A stretch of DNA of 64,000 nucleotides from Ochromonas danica (GCA_015146655.1 VKHL01000097.1:1-64000); one strand, 5' to 3'; positions 34,492 through 44,600 are shown, counted from the first letter of the stretch. The notes: a model not told the origin generated them from the letters alone. Program-made: numbers and translations.

Positions 34492-34910
34492 CCTAGGTGT
34501 AATTGTGTAAACCATAACCTCGTGACTCTTCGTTCGCATAGAATACGCACAGCTGGTCCAATGGTCTTCTGATAGAAACAGGGATCAGAGCACAAGGACT
34601 ACTAAACAGAACATCGAGTCTCATAGCTCAGACTTGTCAAAACCTTCTCACTGACGAAGCTGACAAACTACTATAGTAACTCCCAACACGATGATCTGCA
34701 CTTCCCCGGTGAGAGTCAGTGGTAGAACATCGATCCGTCAATCACTCTGCACAGCATATTGACTATGTGGACCAGCCCACACTCACACCACACACAAGAT
34801 GAATCGTTAGGGTTAGGGTTGGGGTTAGACCACTCTCATCAAACTACACAGACTAGCCTGCAGTGAGGTCTGTTGTCTAGAGAGAAGGAGGAGGTCTTCA
34901 GTTGCCTGCA
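34492..34910. other. Convergent spacer with interstitial telomere repeat
   Basis: The spacer lies between convergent CPSF3 and GNAT ends. At 34807-34828 it contains TTAGGG-type repeats (GTTAGGGTTAGGGTTGGGGT), about three and a half units, in the orientation opposite to the chromosome-end array. A GTGGTAGAAC word near 34729 recalls a tRNA A-box, but no tRNA follows. Confidence 0.6.
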
Positions 34911-35402
34911 CTACTCGAGCAGCTTCTTCTGCCAGAAAAGCGCTTTGCCGCTCTCCGCCAGCAGCTCGTAGCCAGCGAAGCCGCAGCACCGATAGAGTTC
35001 CTTCGCCCCTTCATTGCCCTCCAACACCTCCAGAGTGAGCTTACAGAAGCCTTTCTCGCGAGCGAAGGCTTCGATGAAAGTCATCAACGCTCTCCCCACG
35101 CCGAGCCGCCGGTGGCTGGGAGAGACCGCGAAGTCGTGGATATTGAGCAGAGGCTTGCAAGCGAAAGTCGAGAATCCCTCGAAGGAGGTCGCCACACCAA
35201 CTGCCTCGCCATCAATGCGCGCGAGGAAGCAAAACGCTGTGGGGCGGCGCTGCAGTTCTTCGATGAGGTGGCTTTGCACGAAGTCACTCAAGGGAGTCGA
35301 CCCACCCATGATGTCTGTGGCATAGGCGTTGAGAAGCTTTAAGATAGCCTGGGCATCTTCAGGGTTTTGAAGATTCGCTACACTGCAAACAATGTCGGCC
35401 AT
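34911..35402 (-). CDS. GNAT family N-acetyltransferase
   Basis: A single exon encodes 163 residues. GNAT motif A is NIHDFAVSPSHRRLGVGRALMTFIEAFAREKGF, with the R/Q-x-x-G-x-G/A acetyl-CoA loop, followed by LTLEVLEGNEGAKELYRCCGF (motif B). The ATG chosen (MADIVCSV) starts the fold; the open frame upstream runs into the promoter repeat and is rejected. The substrate cannot be told. It resembles small RimI-like or amine acetyltransferases. Confidence 0.9.
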   Translation of the reverse strand: MADIVCSVANLQNPEDAQAILKLLNAYATDIMGGSTPLSDFVQSHLIEELQRRPTAFCFLARIDGEAVGVATSFEGFSTFACKPLLNIHDFAVSPSHRRLGVGRALMTFIEAFAREKGFCKLTLEVLEGNEGAKELYRCCGFAGYELLAESGKALFWQKKLLE

Positions 35403-35454
35403 TCGTAACCAATCGGAATTGTTGATTCTATTGATTGCCAAAGAGCCAAATAAA

Positions 35455-35497
35455 CCAGATCTCCAGACCAGATCTCCAGACCAGATCTCCAGACCAG
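35455..35497. promoter_or_regulatory. Three tandem 13-bp AGATCTCCAGACC units, divergent promoter
   Basis: Three perfect units lie between the divergent GNAT (start 35402) and pyruvyl transferase-like (start 35624) genes, 53-95 bp from the GNAT ATG. They contain CCAGATCT and CCAGACC, the same words as other clusters. Promoter role inferred. Confidence 0.55.
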
Positions 35498-35623
35498 GCA
35501 CACGCGCACACGCACAGCTGACGCAACCCGCGCAATCCCAGCAGGCAGGCAGGCAGCAGAGGCAGAGAGGTCCCAGGGGTCAGAGGTGGCCAGTTGGGTC
35601 AAATTTTCATCAAGACCCACAAG

Positions 35624-37234
35624 ATGACCTCGCTACTGAAGGGGATGTTGGGACTCACCCTGGTCTTTCTCCTCTTTGTCTCCTCTACCTTCGCCTCTTC
35701 ATCTTCAGCGCCACTGTTGGAGTTTGAGGAGGAACGACGAGAGCTACATAGAGGCCAACGCAGAGCGCTGCTTGTCCCCCACCTGCTGCCCTTCCCCTCA
35801 TCACCTCCCGCTCCTGTCAGTGCGAAGGATGAGTTTCTGGTCCTTGGAGCTGCCGCAGCCATCATTCGCTTGAAGAAGTTCGACGATCTGTCTATCCTGG
35901 ACCTTTCCGCCCACCCCAACCTTTCATCATCTTCTCCCTCCTCACGAGGCGAAAGCATCTATACCGTCCTGAATCGCTTCGCGCAGAGCTTCAATGGTGT
36001 GGGCAACAGGACGACCTTGGTGCGCACGGCGGCTGTGAGGTCGTCTGTCTCGTGGCAGAAGTGGCCCGACGACTCCTTCCAGTCCCTCGCCGCACACTTC
36101 GACGCGCTCTTCTTCATTGGCACAGAAGGACTCGATGGCCATCCCTCGTGTGCCTTCACGCACCATCGTCTGCGCCTAATCTATCTGGCTGCCAAGGTGA
36201 GCACGACTTCGGTAGTTGGCGCAGTGTTCAATCGACGGCGTCTCGAGGTGCGCTGCCCGCCCACGCTGCGCTTCCTGCGCGCTAAGATGGAGAACTCCAC
36301 TGCTTCCTTGGAGGGAAGTGACCCCTCCTCCCTTCTCTCTCCTCCTTCCCTAGCCTCTGTGGCTCTGCTGGACCAGACCAGTCTCAAAGAGCTGAGCAGC
36401 GTGGCCAAGAGACCGCCTAGCACGCGCTTGAAGCTAGCTGCAGACCTCTCCCTTCTCAGCCCCCCTCCTCCCCTTCCTCTTCTACCTCCTCTTGGGGAAG
36501 GGGCTTCACCTCCGGGTAGTAGCAGTAATGGGGAGATGATCCAGCCTCTGGATAAGTTGCTCCAACGCCTTGCCATTGATCGGCAAGCGGGGAAAGAAGT
36601 TCTGCTTGTACACCTTCCCTCCTCTGGCCGCAGGGTTTGGTCCTACATGCTCTCTGACATGGTGTACGCTGTTTGTGAAGGCATGGCGGAGGGACAAGGT
36701 TTGTCGCTGGTTTACCTGCCGGACCTGCCAGCTTTCTCTCCCGCTAAAGCGACCGTCGAGATCTCCCAGAGCATTCATATCTTCCAAGATACTTTAAGGT
36801 TGGTGTATTTCCCTTTGTGCCCATGCATTCATCTTTTGTTATCTTCATCGTTTGTCATTGCCATTAGTGAGAGTTGTCCGGCTTTGGCCTCTTCTCTTTA
36901 CGCGGTGGCAGAGCCTCTTGGTGCGCAAGCCACGGCCCAGTTACTCGCTGCGGCCGACCTTGTGCTCTCTGCGCGAACCTTCCTCGCCGCGGCGGCGTTC
37001 ACAGTGGGAACACCATGCTATCTTGTGGCCACGGCCCCAGTGCGCTGCAACCATCTCGCTCAGCTTTTTGATCTGCCTAATCTTTGTCTCGTTCCCGAGG
37101 CCAGCACTCAGCCCAGTCGATTGGTCGCCTTTGTTCAACATGCCTGGAGAGAGAAAAGGAATTCGCGGAGCAGCCTCAATGTCAACAAGGAGAAGGTGGA
37201 GCAAGCGGCCATGAAGAATGTTATCATAGATTAG
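35624..37234 (+). CDS. Polysaccharide pyruvyl transferase-like protein, secretory
   Basis: The frame is open for 536 codons, but 36799-36867 (69 bp, GT...TTAG, in frame, hydrophobic) is very probably an intron. Splicing gives DTLSESCPALASSLYAV and a 513-residue protein. The N-terminus is a signal peptide (LLKGMLGLTLVFLLFVSSTFA). Recognisable family blocks are FFIGTEGLDGHPSCAFTHHRLRL, STTSVVGAVFNRR, LLDQTSLKELSSV, LAADLSLL, and the C-terminal AADLVLSARTFLAAAAFTVGTPCYLV. These match the polysaccharide pyruvyl transferase layout: D-G-x-x-S, CARDPVS-like, ADLAFLL-like, and R-x-H-x-x-x-A-x-x-x-G-P near the end. The expected second-half histidine of R-x-H reads Thr-Phe here. Role: possibly pyruvylation of cell-surface glycans. 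Confidence 0.65.
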   Translation: MTSLLKGMLGLTLVFLLFVSSTFASSSSAPLLEFEEERRELHRGQRRALLVPHLLPFPSSPPAPVSAKDEFLVLGAAAAIIRLKKFDDLSILDLSAHPNLSSSSPSSRGESIYTVLNRFAQSFNGVGNRTTLVRTAAVRSSVSWQKWPDDSFQSLAAHFDALFFIGTEGLDGHPSCAFTHHRLRLIYLAAKVSTTSVVGAVFNRRRLEVRCPPTLRFLRAKMENSTASLEGSDPSSLLSPPSLASVALLDQTSLKELSSVAKRPPSTRLKLAADLSLLSPPPPLPLLPPLGEGASPPGSSSNGEMIQPLDKLLQRLAIDRQAGKEVLLVHLPSSGRRVWSYMLSDMVYAVCEGMAEGQGLSLVYLPDLPAFSPAKATVEISQSIHIFQDTLRLVYFPLCPCIHLLLSSSFVIAISESCPALASSLYAVAEPLGAQATAQLLAAADLVLSARTFLAAAAFTVGTPCYLVATAPVRCNHLAQLFDLPNLCLVPEASTQPSRLVAFVQHAWREKRNSRSSLNVNKEKVEQAAMKNVIID

Positions 37235-37731
37235 CCTTCCCTCTTGTTTCATACAACCTGTGCGTTTATCAATTCCTCCCATTGCTACTTCTACAACCTT
37301 GCCCTTGGCAGTAGCGTTTAGTTAATAGTTGTGGTATGGTATGAGCTGTTCTTGTGCTTTCAGCTGTTCTTTATGTTTCGATCGTAGCGGTCTTCTCTTT
37401 GTGCTACGCTGACCCGACAATTCGACTGTGATCTTGTTTTCTCTGTCAATTATGTGATATTTGATGATTGGCTCTGATCTTGCCAAACCAAGGTAGGCCT
37501 ATGGCTGGCACATGTCTTACATTTCATGGCAGCTACTTGGAGCTTTTCCTTTTTGTTTTCGTTGTCTTAGACTAGTTGTAATACGCTTTCGCGTTTGCTG
37601 TGTAACTCTTCCGCCGTCGCTACACGAGCTGCGAACTTAACTTTAACTTCATGGTAGAATCACTATTTCGGCTCTTGGTCCCTCATTATCATCATAATGC
37701 TTCTTCGTTCTATTGTTCCACAGAATAAGAG
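37235..37731. other. Convergent 3' spacer, nothing further seen
   Basis: This is T-rich sequence between convergent genes, presumably two 3' UTRs. No repeats, RNA genes or motif clusters were seen. Confidence 0.4.
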
Positions 37732-39849
37732 CTAGAACGACAAATCGAAAGGCGGGCGGGGAGGAGTCCTGCGCTCCCGTTCCTCCTTTTGTACGAGACT
37801 TTCTCCAGCAGATAGGACAGGTCGGCGGGCACGAGGAGGAGGTTTCGACAGTCCACGTGGTGCCGAGCTATTCACTCGATTTCTTCCGCTGTTGGTGCTA
37901 ACCCTCCCACTCCCTCGCGAGGAAGCGGAGTCGCTAGAACGCCTCGATAGCACAGATCGCTGCTCTTGGCTGGCAATCACTTCGCAACTGGATAGGACCT
38001 CCTGCGCCACTTCCACATGGCCACTCATCACTCGGCGTATGATGTCATCGAAGGCCCGGGGAAGTGCCTCCACTTCCTCTTGTAGCCTCAAGAAAGCTGG
38101 CTGGTACGTCAGCATTTCCTCGGGAGGGCGAGCGTCTGTAGTCTTTCTTCTGAAGCTGCTGGAAGAGGAGATCGTAGAGGAAGCAGCAGATGTGCGAGCA
38201 GAGGTCAGAAGGGGGTGGAGGTCTTTCAACACTTCATCGAGAGGGCTAAGGCAGCCGCGCAGCCCGCGAGTTGTCATCGACGCCATCCCAACTGAACTCC
38301 CAGCCAATCGGCGAAGGAGAGAGAGTAAAGTGTGCAGGCGGTAGCGGGTGGCCTGCAACACCTTCTCGCGATGAATCACTTCGTTTCGATGTGCTTCCAA
38401 GGCAATCAGCAATCCCTCGCGAGCAGATCCGCTCACCTCCAGGATGCGGGATTCCAGCAAAGATAAGGAGAAAGTATCAGCGTCTTGGTGGCCCAATTCA
38501 TCCGAATCGAGGGGGAGAGAGAGGCGGTTGTCGAGGAGATAGTCGCCCACCTGCTCGCATGCCCGAGACAACGCCTCCACCTCCTCCATCCTGTCACACA
38601 CTCTTGCCAGTCTCTCGTTGTTGTCTCCAACACTGCCAGGACCGTAACCTTCAAGCTCACGTGGCTCTAAGAATGCCAGGCAGGAATGGTAGAGCTGCAG
38701 CAAGGCATGAAGGAAGGCTGCTCTGCTTCCTCCCTGCCCCGCTGCTTTGCTCGTTTCCCTCATTGCCCTTCGGCCAGCTTGGGAAGCTTCGGTCCATTGC
38801 CTCTCCAAAGAGCCAAGACTATCATGGACTGCGCTCAGAGTGCGTGAGAGCACTCGTCCTGGTCCCAGCAGACCAGAATCAGTGCTTGTCACGTCTCTTG
38901 CTGGCGAAGTCTTGTTGGTCTGACCACTCTCCGATCTGAGGTTCGTCAAATCCGCAAGTGCCATCTTGGAAGATCGCATAAGAGCCTCGATATGGTGCTC
39001 CGTTTCGACGCGACGCTGCAAAGAGTTTTCCAGCACCGCGAGACGGCGACTGAGCGCGCCGTTCTGCTGCGTCAGCACCTGCTGAAGCTGCGACTGCACC
39101 TGACTGTCCAGTCCCTGGCTGCGCTGAGAGGAGGAAGAAGAAGGGGCGGCGGAGAGAAAGGAGGTCATCTCCGCCCTTCTCTCCTCATTCTCTTCCTCTT
39201 CTCGCAGTGACTTGACGTCTCCACCTCCACAGCTCATCTCCATTGCCCTCGGAGACTGGTTAACTTGCAACATGGAAGATTTAGACAGCAATGCGGGGGC
39301 AGCGGTGGTGGAGGAGGGGGAGAGTCCAGGGTCAGAGGGAGGGTGAGAGGCAGCGGGGGTGGCGGGGGTAGTGGAGGAGGAGGAGGAGGTGGTGGTGGTA
39401 GAGGGTCTGCGGGCAGGCAAGCGGTGCGCGAAGAGGATTTCTACGAGGAAAGCAGTGGCCTCAAGGAAGACCCGCGTCTCGTCCTGCAAGTCTCTCAAGG
39501 GATTGGAGAACGCCTCGAGAGCGGGAGGCCAGCGCATCTTCTCGAGGGACTGTAAGAAGAGTGTGTGGCAGCGGAGCCGGTAGTCCCTCTCATACTCCTG
39601 CCGCACCTCCTTGCTCACAGACAAAGAGGTGGAGCTCTGTCTCCAGCTTGAGTGCGTGGCCTGCCGAGCCTCTGCCAGCGCCTCGAGGCTCTGCGCCTCC
39701 TCCGCCAGACCTGCTCCAGCCTCTCTCAGCAGAGTCGACATAGTGCGCAGGCGGAAGCTCCAAGAGCAGTCCTCCACCTCCTTCACCGTGAGGTTCTGCA
39801 GGTCTGGACTAATCATGCAGAGCTTGGAGCGGAGTCTCGCCGCATTCAT
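37732..39849 (-). CDS. Large coiled-coil-rich protein of unknown function
   Basis: One exon encodes 705 residues. The N-terminal third is helical (LLREAGAGLAEEAQSLEALAEARQ; KEVRQEYERDYRLRCHTLFLQSLEKM). A Thr/Ser/Pro-rich linker follows (about 150-230), then a heptad-like helix near 255-300 (SQVQSQLQQVLTQQNGALSR). The C-terminal half is alpha-helical (VCDRMEEVEALSRACEQVGDYLL), ending in a Ser/Arg/Pro-rich basic tail. There is no signal peptide, membrane segment or enzyme motif. A cytoskeletal or centrosomal role is possible from composition only. The start is the first ATG, 66 bp downstream of a CCAGATCTGG cluster. Confidence 0.72.
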   Translation of the reverse strand: MNAARLRSKLCMISPDLQNLTVKEVEDCSWSFRLRTMSTLLREAGAGLAEEAQSLEALAEARQATHSSWRQSSTSLSVSKEVRQEYERDYRLRCHTLFLQSLEKMRWPPALEAFSNPLRDLQDETRVFLEATAFLVEILFAHRLPARRPSTTTTSSSSSTTPATPAASHPPSDPGLSPSSTTAAPALLSKSSMLQVNQSPRAMEMSCGGGDVKSLREEEENEERRAEMTSFLSAAPSSSSSQRSQGLDSQVQSQLQQVLTQQNGALSRRLAVLENSLQRRVETEHHIEALMRSSKMALADLTNLRSESGQTNKTSPARDVTSTDSGLLGPGRVLSRTLSAVHDSLGSLERQWTEASQAGRRAMRETSKAAGQGGSRAAFLHALLQLYHSCLAFLEPRELEGYGPGSVGDNNERLARVCDRMEEVEALSRACEQVGDYLLDNRLSLPLDSDELGHQDADTFSLSLLESRILEVSGSAREGLLIALEAHRNEVIHREKVLQATRYRLHTLLSLLRRLAGSSVGMASMTTRGLRGCLSPLDEVLKDLHPLLTSARTSAASSTISSSSSFRRKTTDARPPEEMLTYQPAFLRLQEEVEALPRAFDDIIRRVMSGHVEVAQEVLSSCEVIASQEQRSVLSRRSSDSASSRGSGRVSTNSGRNRVNSSAPRGLSKPPPRARRPVLSAGESLVQKEERERRTPPRPPFDLSF

Positions 39850-40296
39850 CGCTGCCCTTGGCTTAGTCTAAGCCACCTTTTTCAATTACTACGGTACCGA
39901 GAAAGAACACTGCTAGATGTCCAGATCTGGATATCTGGCCACTCTATGGGAGAGCTGGGCTGAAGAGGGTTTAGCTGCTAGCTCCGTGTCCTATAATAGT
40001 GTTCAGTTGTATTTGTCTACCAGAGAGGGGTAGTTGGGTAGGACAATGTACCTTTCTCTATAGCATTACACCAAAACACAGTGATGATATCCACAGTAGA
40101 CTACTGTACACTGTACGTCATAACAATTAGCTACTGCAACTGCAGCTCAACGTAAAGAGATTAGCAACCGTTAACATTATGCTATGCCAGGGCAAGAACA
40201 TAGCACAACAGAGAAAAGCGCATAGAATATGTTCGGCAGCAGCTGGTGCTCCAATCTGAGGGTGTTGGCGGATGGATTGATAGGGTAGCCAGGGAA
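39850..40296. other. Spacer upstream of the coiled-coil gene
   Basis: Besides the motif cluster at 39915-39939, this holds TAC/ACTGTA-rich low-complexity pieces (40095-40145) and the 3' UTR of the plastid gene. No coding frame is credible. Confidence 0.4.
39915..39939 (-). promoter_or_regulatory. ATCTGG/CCAGAT motif cluster, coiled-coil gene
   Basis: AGATGTCCAGATCTGGATAT followed by CTGGCC contains a palindromic CCAGATCTGG and an ATATCTGG, 66-90 bp upstream of the ATG at 39849. Promoter role inferred. Confidence 0.55.
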
Positions 40297-41185
40297 TCAA
40301 AGGGCGCGATGGAGATAGGACATGAAGGTATTCAAGCCAAGTTTCTCAAGCGGGTCTTGCTGCCTCTTGACCACCCATGAGTCTGCCTCTCGCAGCTCGT
40401 TCTTGAGTGCGTTGTAGTCTTCTTCGCTCAGAATGCCCTGGCCGCGGTTGAAGGAAGCCACGGCGTGGATGAAGAGCGCCTCCTTGGCCGTGAGAGACGC
40501 CGCAGCAGAGCCTAACCACAAGCATGATAGCATTATACCAATCAAGTACACCCATGCATTGGCTCGGTGTGTGCCACAGTGACTAACCTTCCCAGGCGAG
40601 AGATTCCTTCAGCTCGTTGTACTCGTCGTTGGCCAAGAAGGACTTGCCGCGGCGATAGTAGTTGTGCAGACAGTCCAAATAGATTAGCTCCTTCACGACG
40701 AAGGGACCGGCTTCGAGCCAGTAGCGGTTGTTCATGACAGCCTTCACGAAGTCCTCCACGGGGACACTGGCTGAGAGCGCGGCGAACTTTCCATAGATCG
40801 CCTCGAGCTCCTTGTCCAACTCACTGTTCGTGAGAGGAGGGAGCACCTCGCGGAGGAGGTTGCGCACGTCGTTCTCTTCGAGGACGATGCAGACGTCGCC
40901 GGGGCAAATCTCGCCGCCCACGCAGTCGTGGAACTTGTTCTCCAGGTAGTGCGCGGCAATGCGATGGAACATCTCCATATCCTCTTCATCTTCAATGACT
41001 AGCTGCTGACCCTGCCTCTGTGTCGCAGAGAGAGCTGATGGGGAGAGAAGACTTGGCCCTGAGGGTGCAAGTACACCCGCTGGAGAAAAGAATCTCCTCA
41101 CATAGCGAGGGGGCGCCATCAGGCTAACGGGCCGCCAAGAGGCACAAAGAGGAAGCAATAATAGGATGAGATAGACGTAGAGCAT
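40297..41185 (-). CDS. Plastid protein with PGRL1-like C-terminal repeats
   Basis: Exons 41185-40588 and 40511-40297 (intron 76 bp) give 270 residues. MLYVYLILLLLPLCAS is a signal peptide. Predicted cleavage leaves Trp at +1 followed by RPVSLMAPPRYVRRFF, basic and free of acids, which is the bipartite layout used for complex red-lineage plastids (Phe, or less often Trp/Tyr/Leu, at +1). The mature part has a helical region with a CVGGEICPGDVC cysteine cluster. Two similar motifs follow, SFLANDEYNELKESLAWEGS and GILSEEDYNALKNELREAGS-like (here READS), about 45 residues apart. They recall the D-x-E-Y-x-x-L-K units of PGRL1, the cyclic electron flow protein. It lacks the PGRL1 membrane region, so it is a relative rather than PGRL1 itself. 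Confidence 0.75.
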
Positions 41186-41697
41186 GATGGGGCAGAAGGC
41201 AAAGCTGGCTTTGGTTGGACTCTGGATCTGTCGGGGAATGAATTCTTTGGCCACTGGCCACAGAGAGAGGCAGAGTGAAGCGCAACTTCAACAAAGGGCG
41301 GTTAAACGCGTTTTCACATTCGTTAACTTAGCTGGAGTGGAACTTCGTCAACTTTGGGAGAACGTTAACTTCCCTCCACTGCTCACTTCCTCACTACCTC
41401 GCCTGGCACTTCTCTTTCTCACTTCCTCTCTGTCGACAGCCCACTTCTCGAACAGCATCATTGCACACCAAGTCTCCAACGGTGAGAAATAACTCGATAT
41501 TCTTCTCTCCTAACTCCTTGTGCGGTGTTGAAAGCTCCGGACAGATGTGGAGAACAGCTGAGAAGAGGTGCAGAACGAGGTCGTCAGTGCTCATTATCTT
41601 ATCACTGCGCATCCCAACCCAGTGACTTCATTGGGTGGAAACAAAATAAACTCTTATCACTCTATTCTTCAGGCAAAGAATAGAAACATAACCAATA
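41186..41697. other. Divergent promoter, plastid gene and first ABCG
   Basis: The last 140 bp align with the region before the second ABCG gene at about two-thirds identity. The best block is AGTGACTTC followed by a variable base and TTGGGTGGAAAC at 41621, 77 bp before the start. The rest shows no repeats or RNA genes. Confidence 0.5.
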
Positions 41698-44600
41698 ATG
41701 TCTTCTGCCACCTCGACAAGCGAAGCTGAAGATGCGAGAAAAAGCTTCTCTGCAGTCTCCTACAGCGCCATCTCCAATCAAGAGGTTCAGGCCGTCTTGA
41801 CCAAGGAGTTGAGCGACACGAGGAAGTATGTGGAGGAGCTGGAGGGTGAGTTGAAAGAGCATGGCCTGGAGTTGCCCATCAAGTTCCAATCCTCCCTGTC
41901 CTCTGTGACTTTGCACGAAGTCGCGAAGGCCAAAGCGATTCTGGAAGATGGCAACATCGATGAAATCCGTCAGATCATGCAGAGAAGCAAAAGACTGTGT
42001 CGCGAGCAGGACATCTCGATCGAGTACCATAACCTCAACTTCTACACCAAGGTCGAAGCAGAGCGAGAGATCTCTACGGTGTACACCTGGTTCCGCAGCT
42101 TATTGATGTTCTGGTCGCCTCGGCCTCGGAAGAGAGTCGACATCTTGGCCAATGTCTCTGGCCGCATCTTGCCACGAAAGATGACTTTGCTGATTGGTCC
42201 CCCAGGCTCTGGCAAATCAGGTATTGAAGCTTTCTGCATTGCTTGCTGGTCCATTTGTGTTTATATTGTTGTGTTTATTGTGTGTTGCTTGCAGTGCTTT
42301 TAAAGGCGTTGGCTGGGCGATTGCGTGCGGCGGGCAACGCCAAGTTTAGCGGAGACGTCTTCTACGATGGAGACAACATTAAGTCAGGCAAATTCTTGTT
42401 GCCCAAAGTTGCAGACTATATCGAGCAAGGCGATACTCATCAACCTGTGCTAACTGTCGAAGAGACTTTGAAGTTTGCATGGACATGTACCTCTGGAGGT
42501 CATCACAGCTATGGCCGAGCAAAAGATGAGGAGACGGGAGCGATTTTGAATCAAGATGATGACACCTTTGCTGTGGTGCAGAATGTGCTGACAGGTTTGG
42601 GTTTGAAGGGGTGCAAGGACACTTATGTGGGTAATGCTCACATTCGCGGTGTTTCTGGAGGACAGAAGCGTCGCGTGACTATTGGAGAGATGGCAGTCTG
42701 TCCTCGTCCTGTCAAGATGATGGACTGTATCTCCAATGGCCTCGATACCGCCACCACCTTCGACATTATCCAAGCCATTCGTGTTATTAATGAAGGATTG
42801 GGACAGACTTCAATGATCTCTCTGCTTCAGCCTCCTCCTGATGTGTACAACTTGTTTGATGAGATTATCTTGCTTTGCGAAGGCCACGTTATTTACCATG
42901 GTCCACGCGAGCAAATTATGGGCTACTTTGAAGCCTTGGGATATGTTTGTCCTTTGGATGTAGACGAAGCAGACTTCTTGCAGGAGTTGCCCACCCCTGA
43001 AGGAAGGAGATTCATTTCTCGCCCAGACACACCACATCGAGCTGAAGATCTCGCAAAAGTGTGGAAAGAGTCCTCCATATACAAGCAAATGATAGCCGAA
43101 ATGCGCTATCCCGTGAATGACGAAGAAAAGGGGAAAAGCGAAACCAGCGCTCATCGACTTTCCTTGAGCAACACAAAGACATGGTATGAAGATCAATTGG
43201 AAGAGTTTCCCGCAACGTTTTGGACTTATTTTCTGCTTTGTTTGGAGCAACATTTCAGCGTCATTGTTCGAGACGCTCATTTTGCGAATGCTCGTATTGG
43301 TCAGAGCTTGATCGTTGGTGCAATCACTGGTTCTCTGTTCAACAATATTGGCAAAGAGGAAACCACAACAATGAACGGCTTTCTGTTCAACACTGTGCTA
43401 TTCGGAGCTTTGGGTAGCTTTGCGATGCTTCCTATAGTGTATGAGCAGAAGGCAGTTTTCTACAAGCAGAAAGACGCTCTGTTCTATCCAACTGGTGCCT
43501 TCACTTTGGCCCAAACGATTGCCTTGATACCATTGCAGTTGTTGGAAACCATTCTCTATGTCACCATTGTTTATTGGTCAGCAGGCCTGGCTAAACAAGA
43601 GAATGGCTCCCGCTTTTTGACGTTTATGGTGCTTTGCTTTGTTTTTGCAATGTGTGTTTGTCAACTATTCCGCGCAATTGCCTCAGTTCTACCCGATATG
43701 CGTGCTGCATTGCCTGTTTCGGGTGTGATAGTAGTCATCATGGTGCTCTTCAGTGGCTTCATCCAGCCAAAAACAGTCATTTCGGACGGCTGGATTTGGT
43801 TTTACTGGATGAACCCGATCTCCTGGGTGTTGAAGGCTGTGACGATTAACGAGTTTTCGGCTCCACGTTATGACTTCCTGACCTGTTTAAACACTGCTTG
43901 TACTCAATCTGAGCGATATGGTGATTTTGTCTTGAAGTCTTACGGCAATCCCACCTCAATGAAATGGATTTGGTATTCATTTGCTGTGATAATTGCCGAG
44001 TACTTCTTCTTCCTCCTCCTGACTTATCTGGCTCAGAAGTACATCCATGTGGAACCAACGCCACCACCGCCTGTGCGCTATGAGTTGGATGAACCTGTCT
44101 TCATCCAGCCTACTTCCAGCAAAGAGGTAGTTGTGGCGGATCCAAGAGTGGTGAAACCTGTGGGAGAGGAGAACAAGGGCAACGCAGAAGAAGACCAAGA
44201 AGATGTGGAGGCTCTCGCTCCTCGCCAACACTATGGTGCCGCAAACAAGAAGTTCGAGCAATTACCCTTCGAACAAATTTCGTTTGCCTTCCAAAATATC
44301 GGTTATACGGTCACATTGCCGAGTGGAGAGGATGTAGAGCTTCTGCAGGATGTGAACGGCTTCTTCGAACCCGCGAGCATCACTGCATTGATGGGTTCCT
44401 CTGGCGCAGGCAAAACCACTCTCCTCGATGTTCTAGCTGGCAGAAAGAATACAGGTGTGGTCCGCGGAGAAATGTTCTTGAATGGCTTACCGAAAGTGGA
44501 CGCCTATTTCCGTCGTATCATGGGATATGTCGAGCAATTCGACACCTTACATGCTCGATCTACTCCTCGTGAGGCAATTCAATTCAACGCGGAGCTTCGT

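Noticed and set aside
34690-34760. Possible tRNA gene
   Set aside because: A GTGGTAGAAC word resembles an A-box, but there is no B-box (GGTTCRA) at the right distance and no cloverleaf can be drawn.
35403-35501. N-terminal extension of the GNAT protein
   Set aside because: It would translate the tandem AGATCTCCAGACC units and needs a non-ATG start. The ATG at 35402 begins the fold.
38271-38939. Plus-strand 222-codon ORF
   Set aside because: Opposite the coiled-coil gene, with no start context and random-looking composition.
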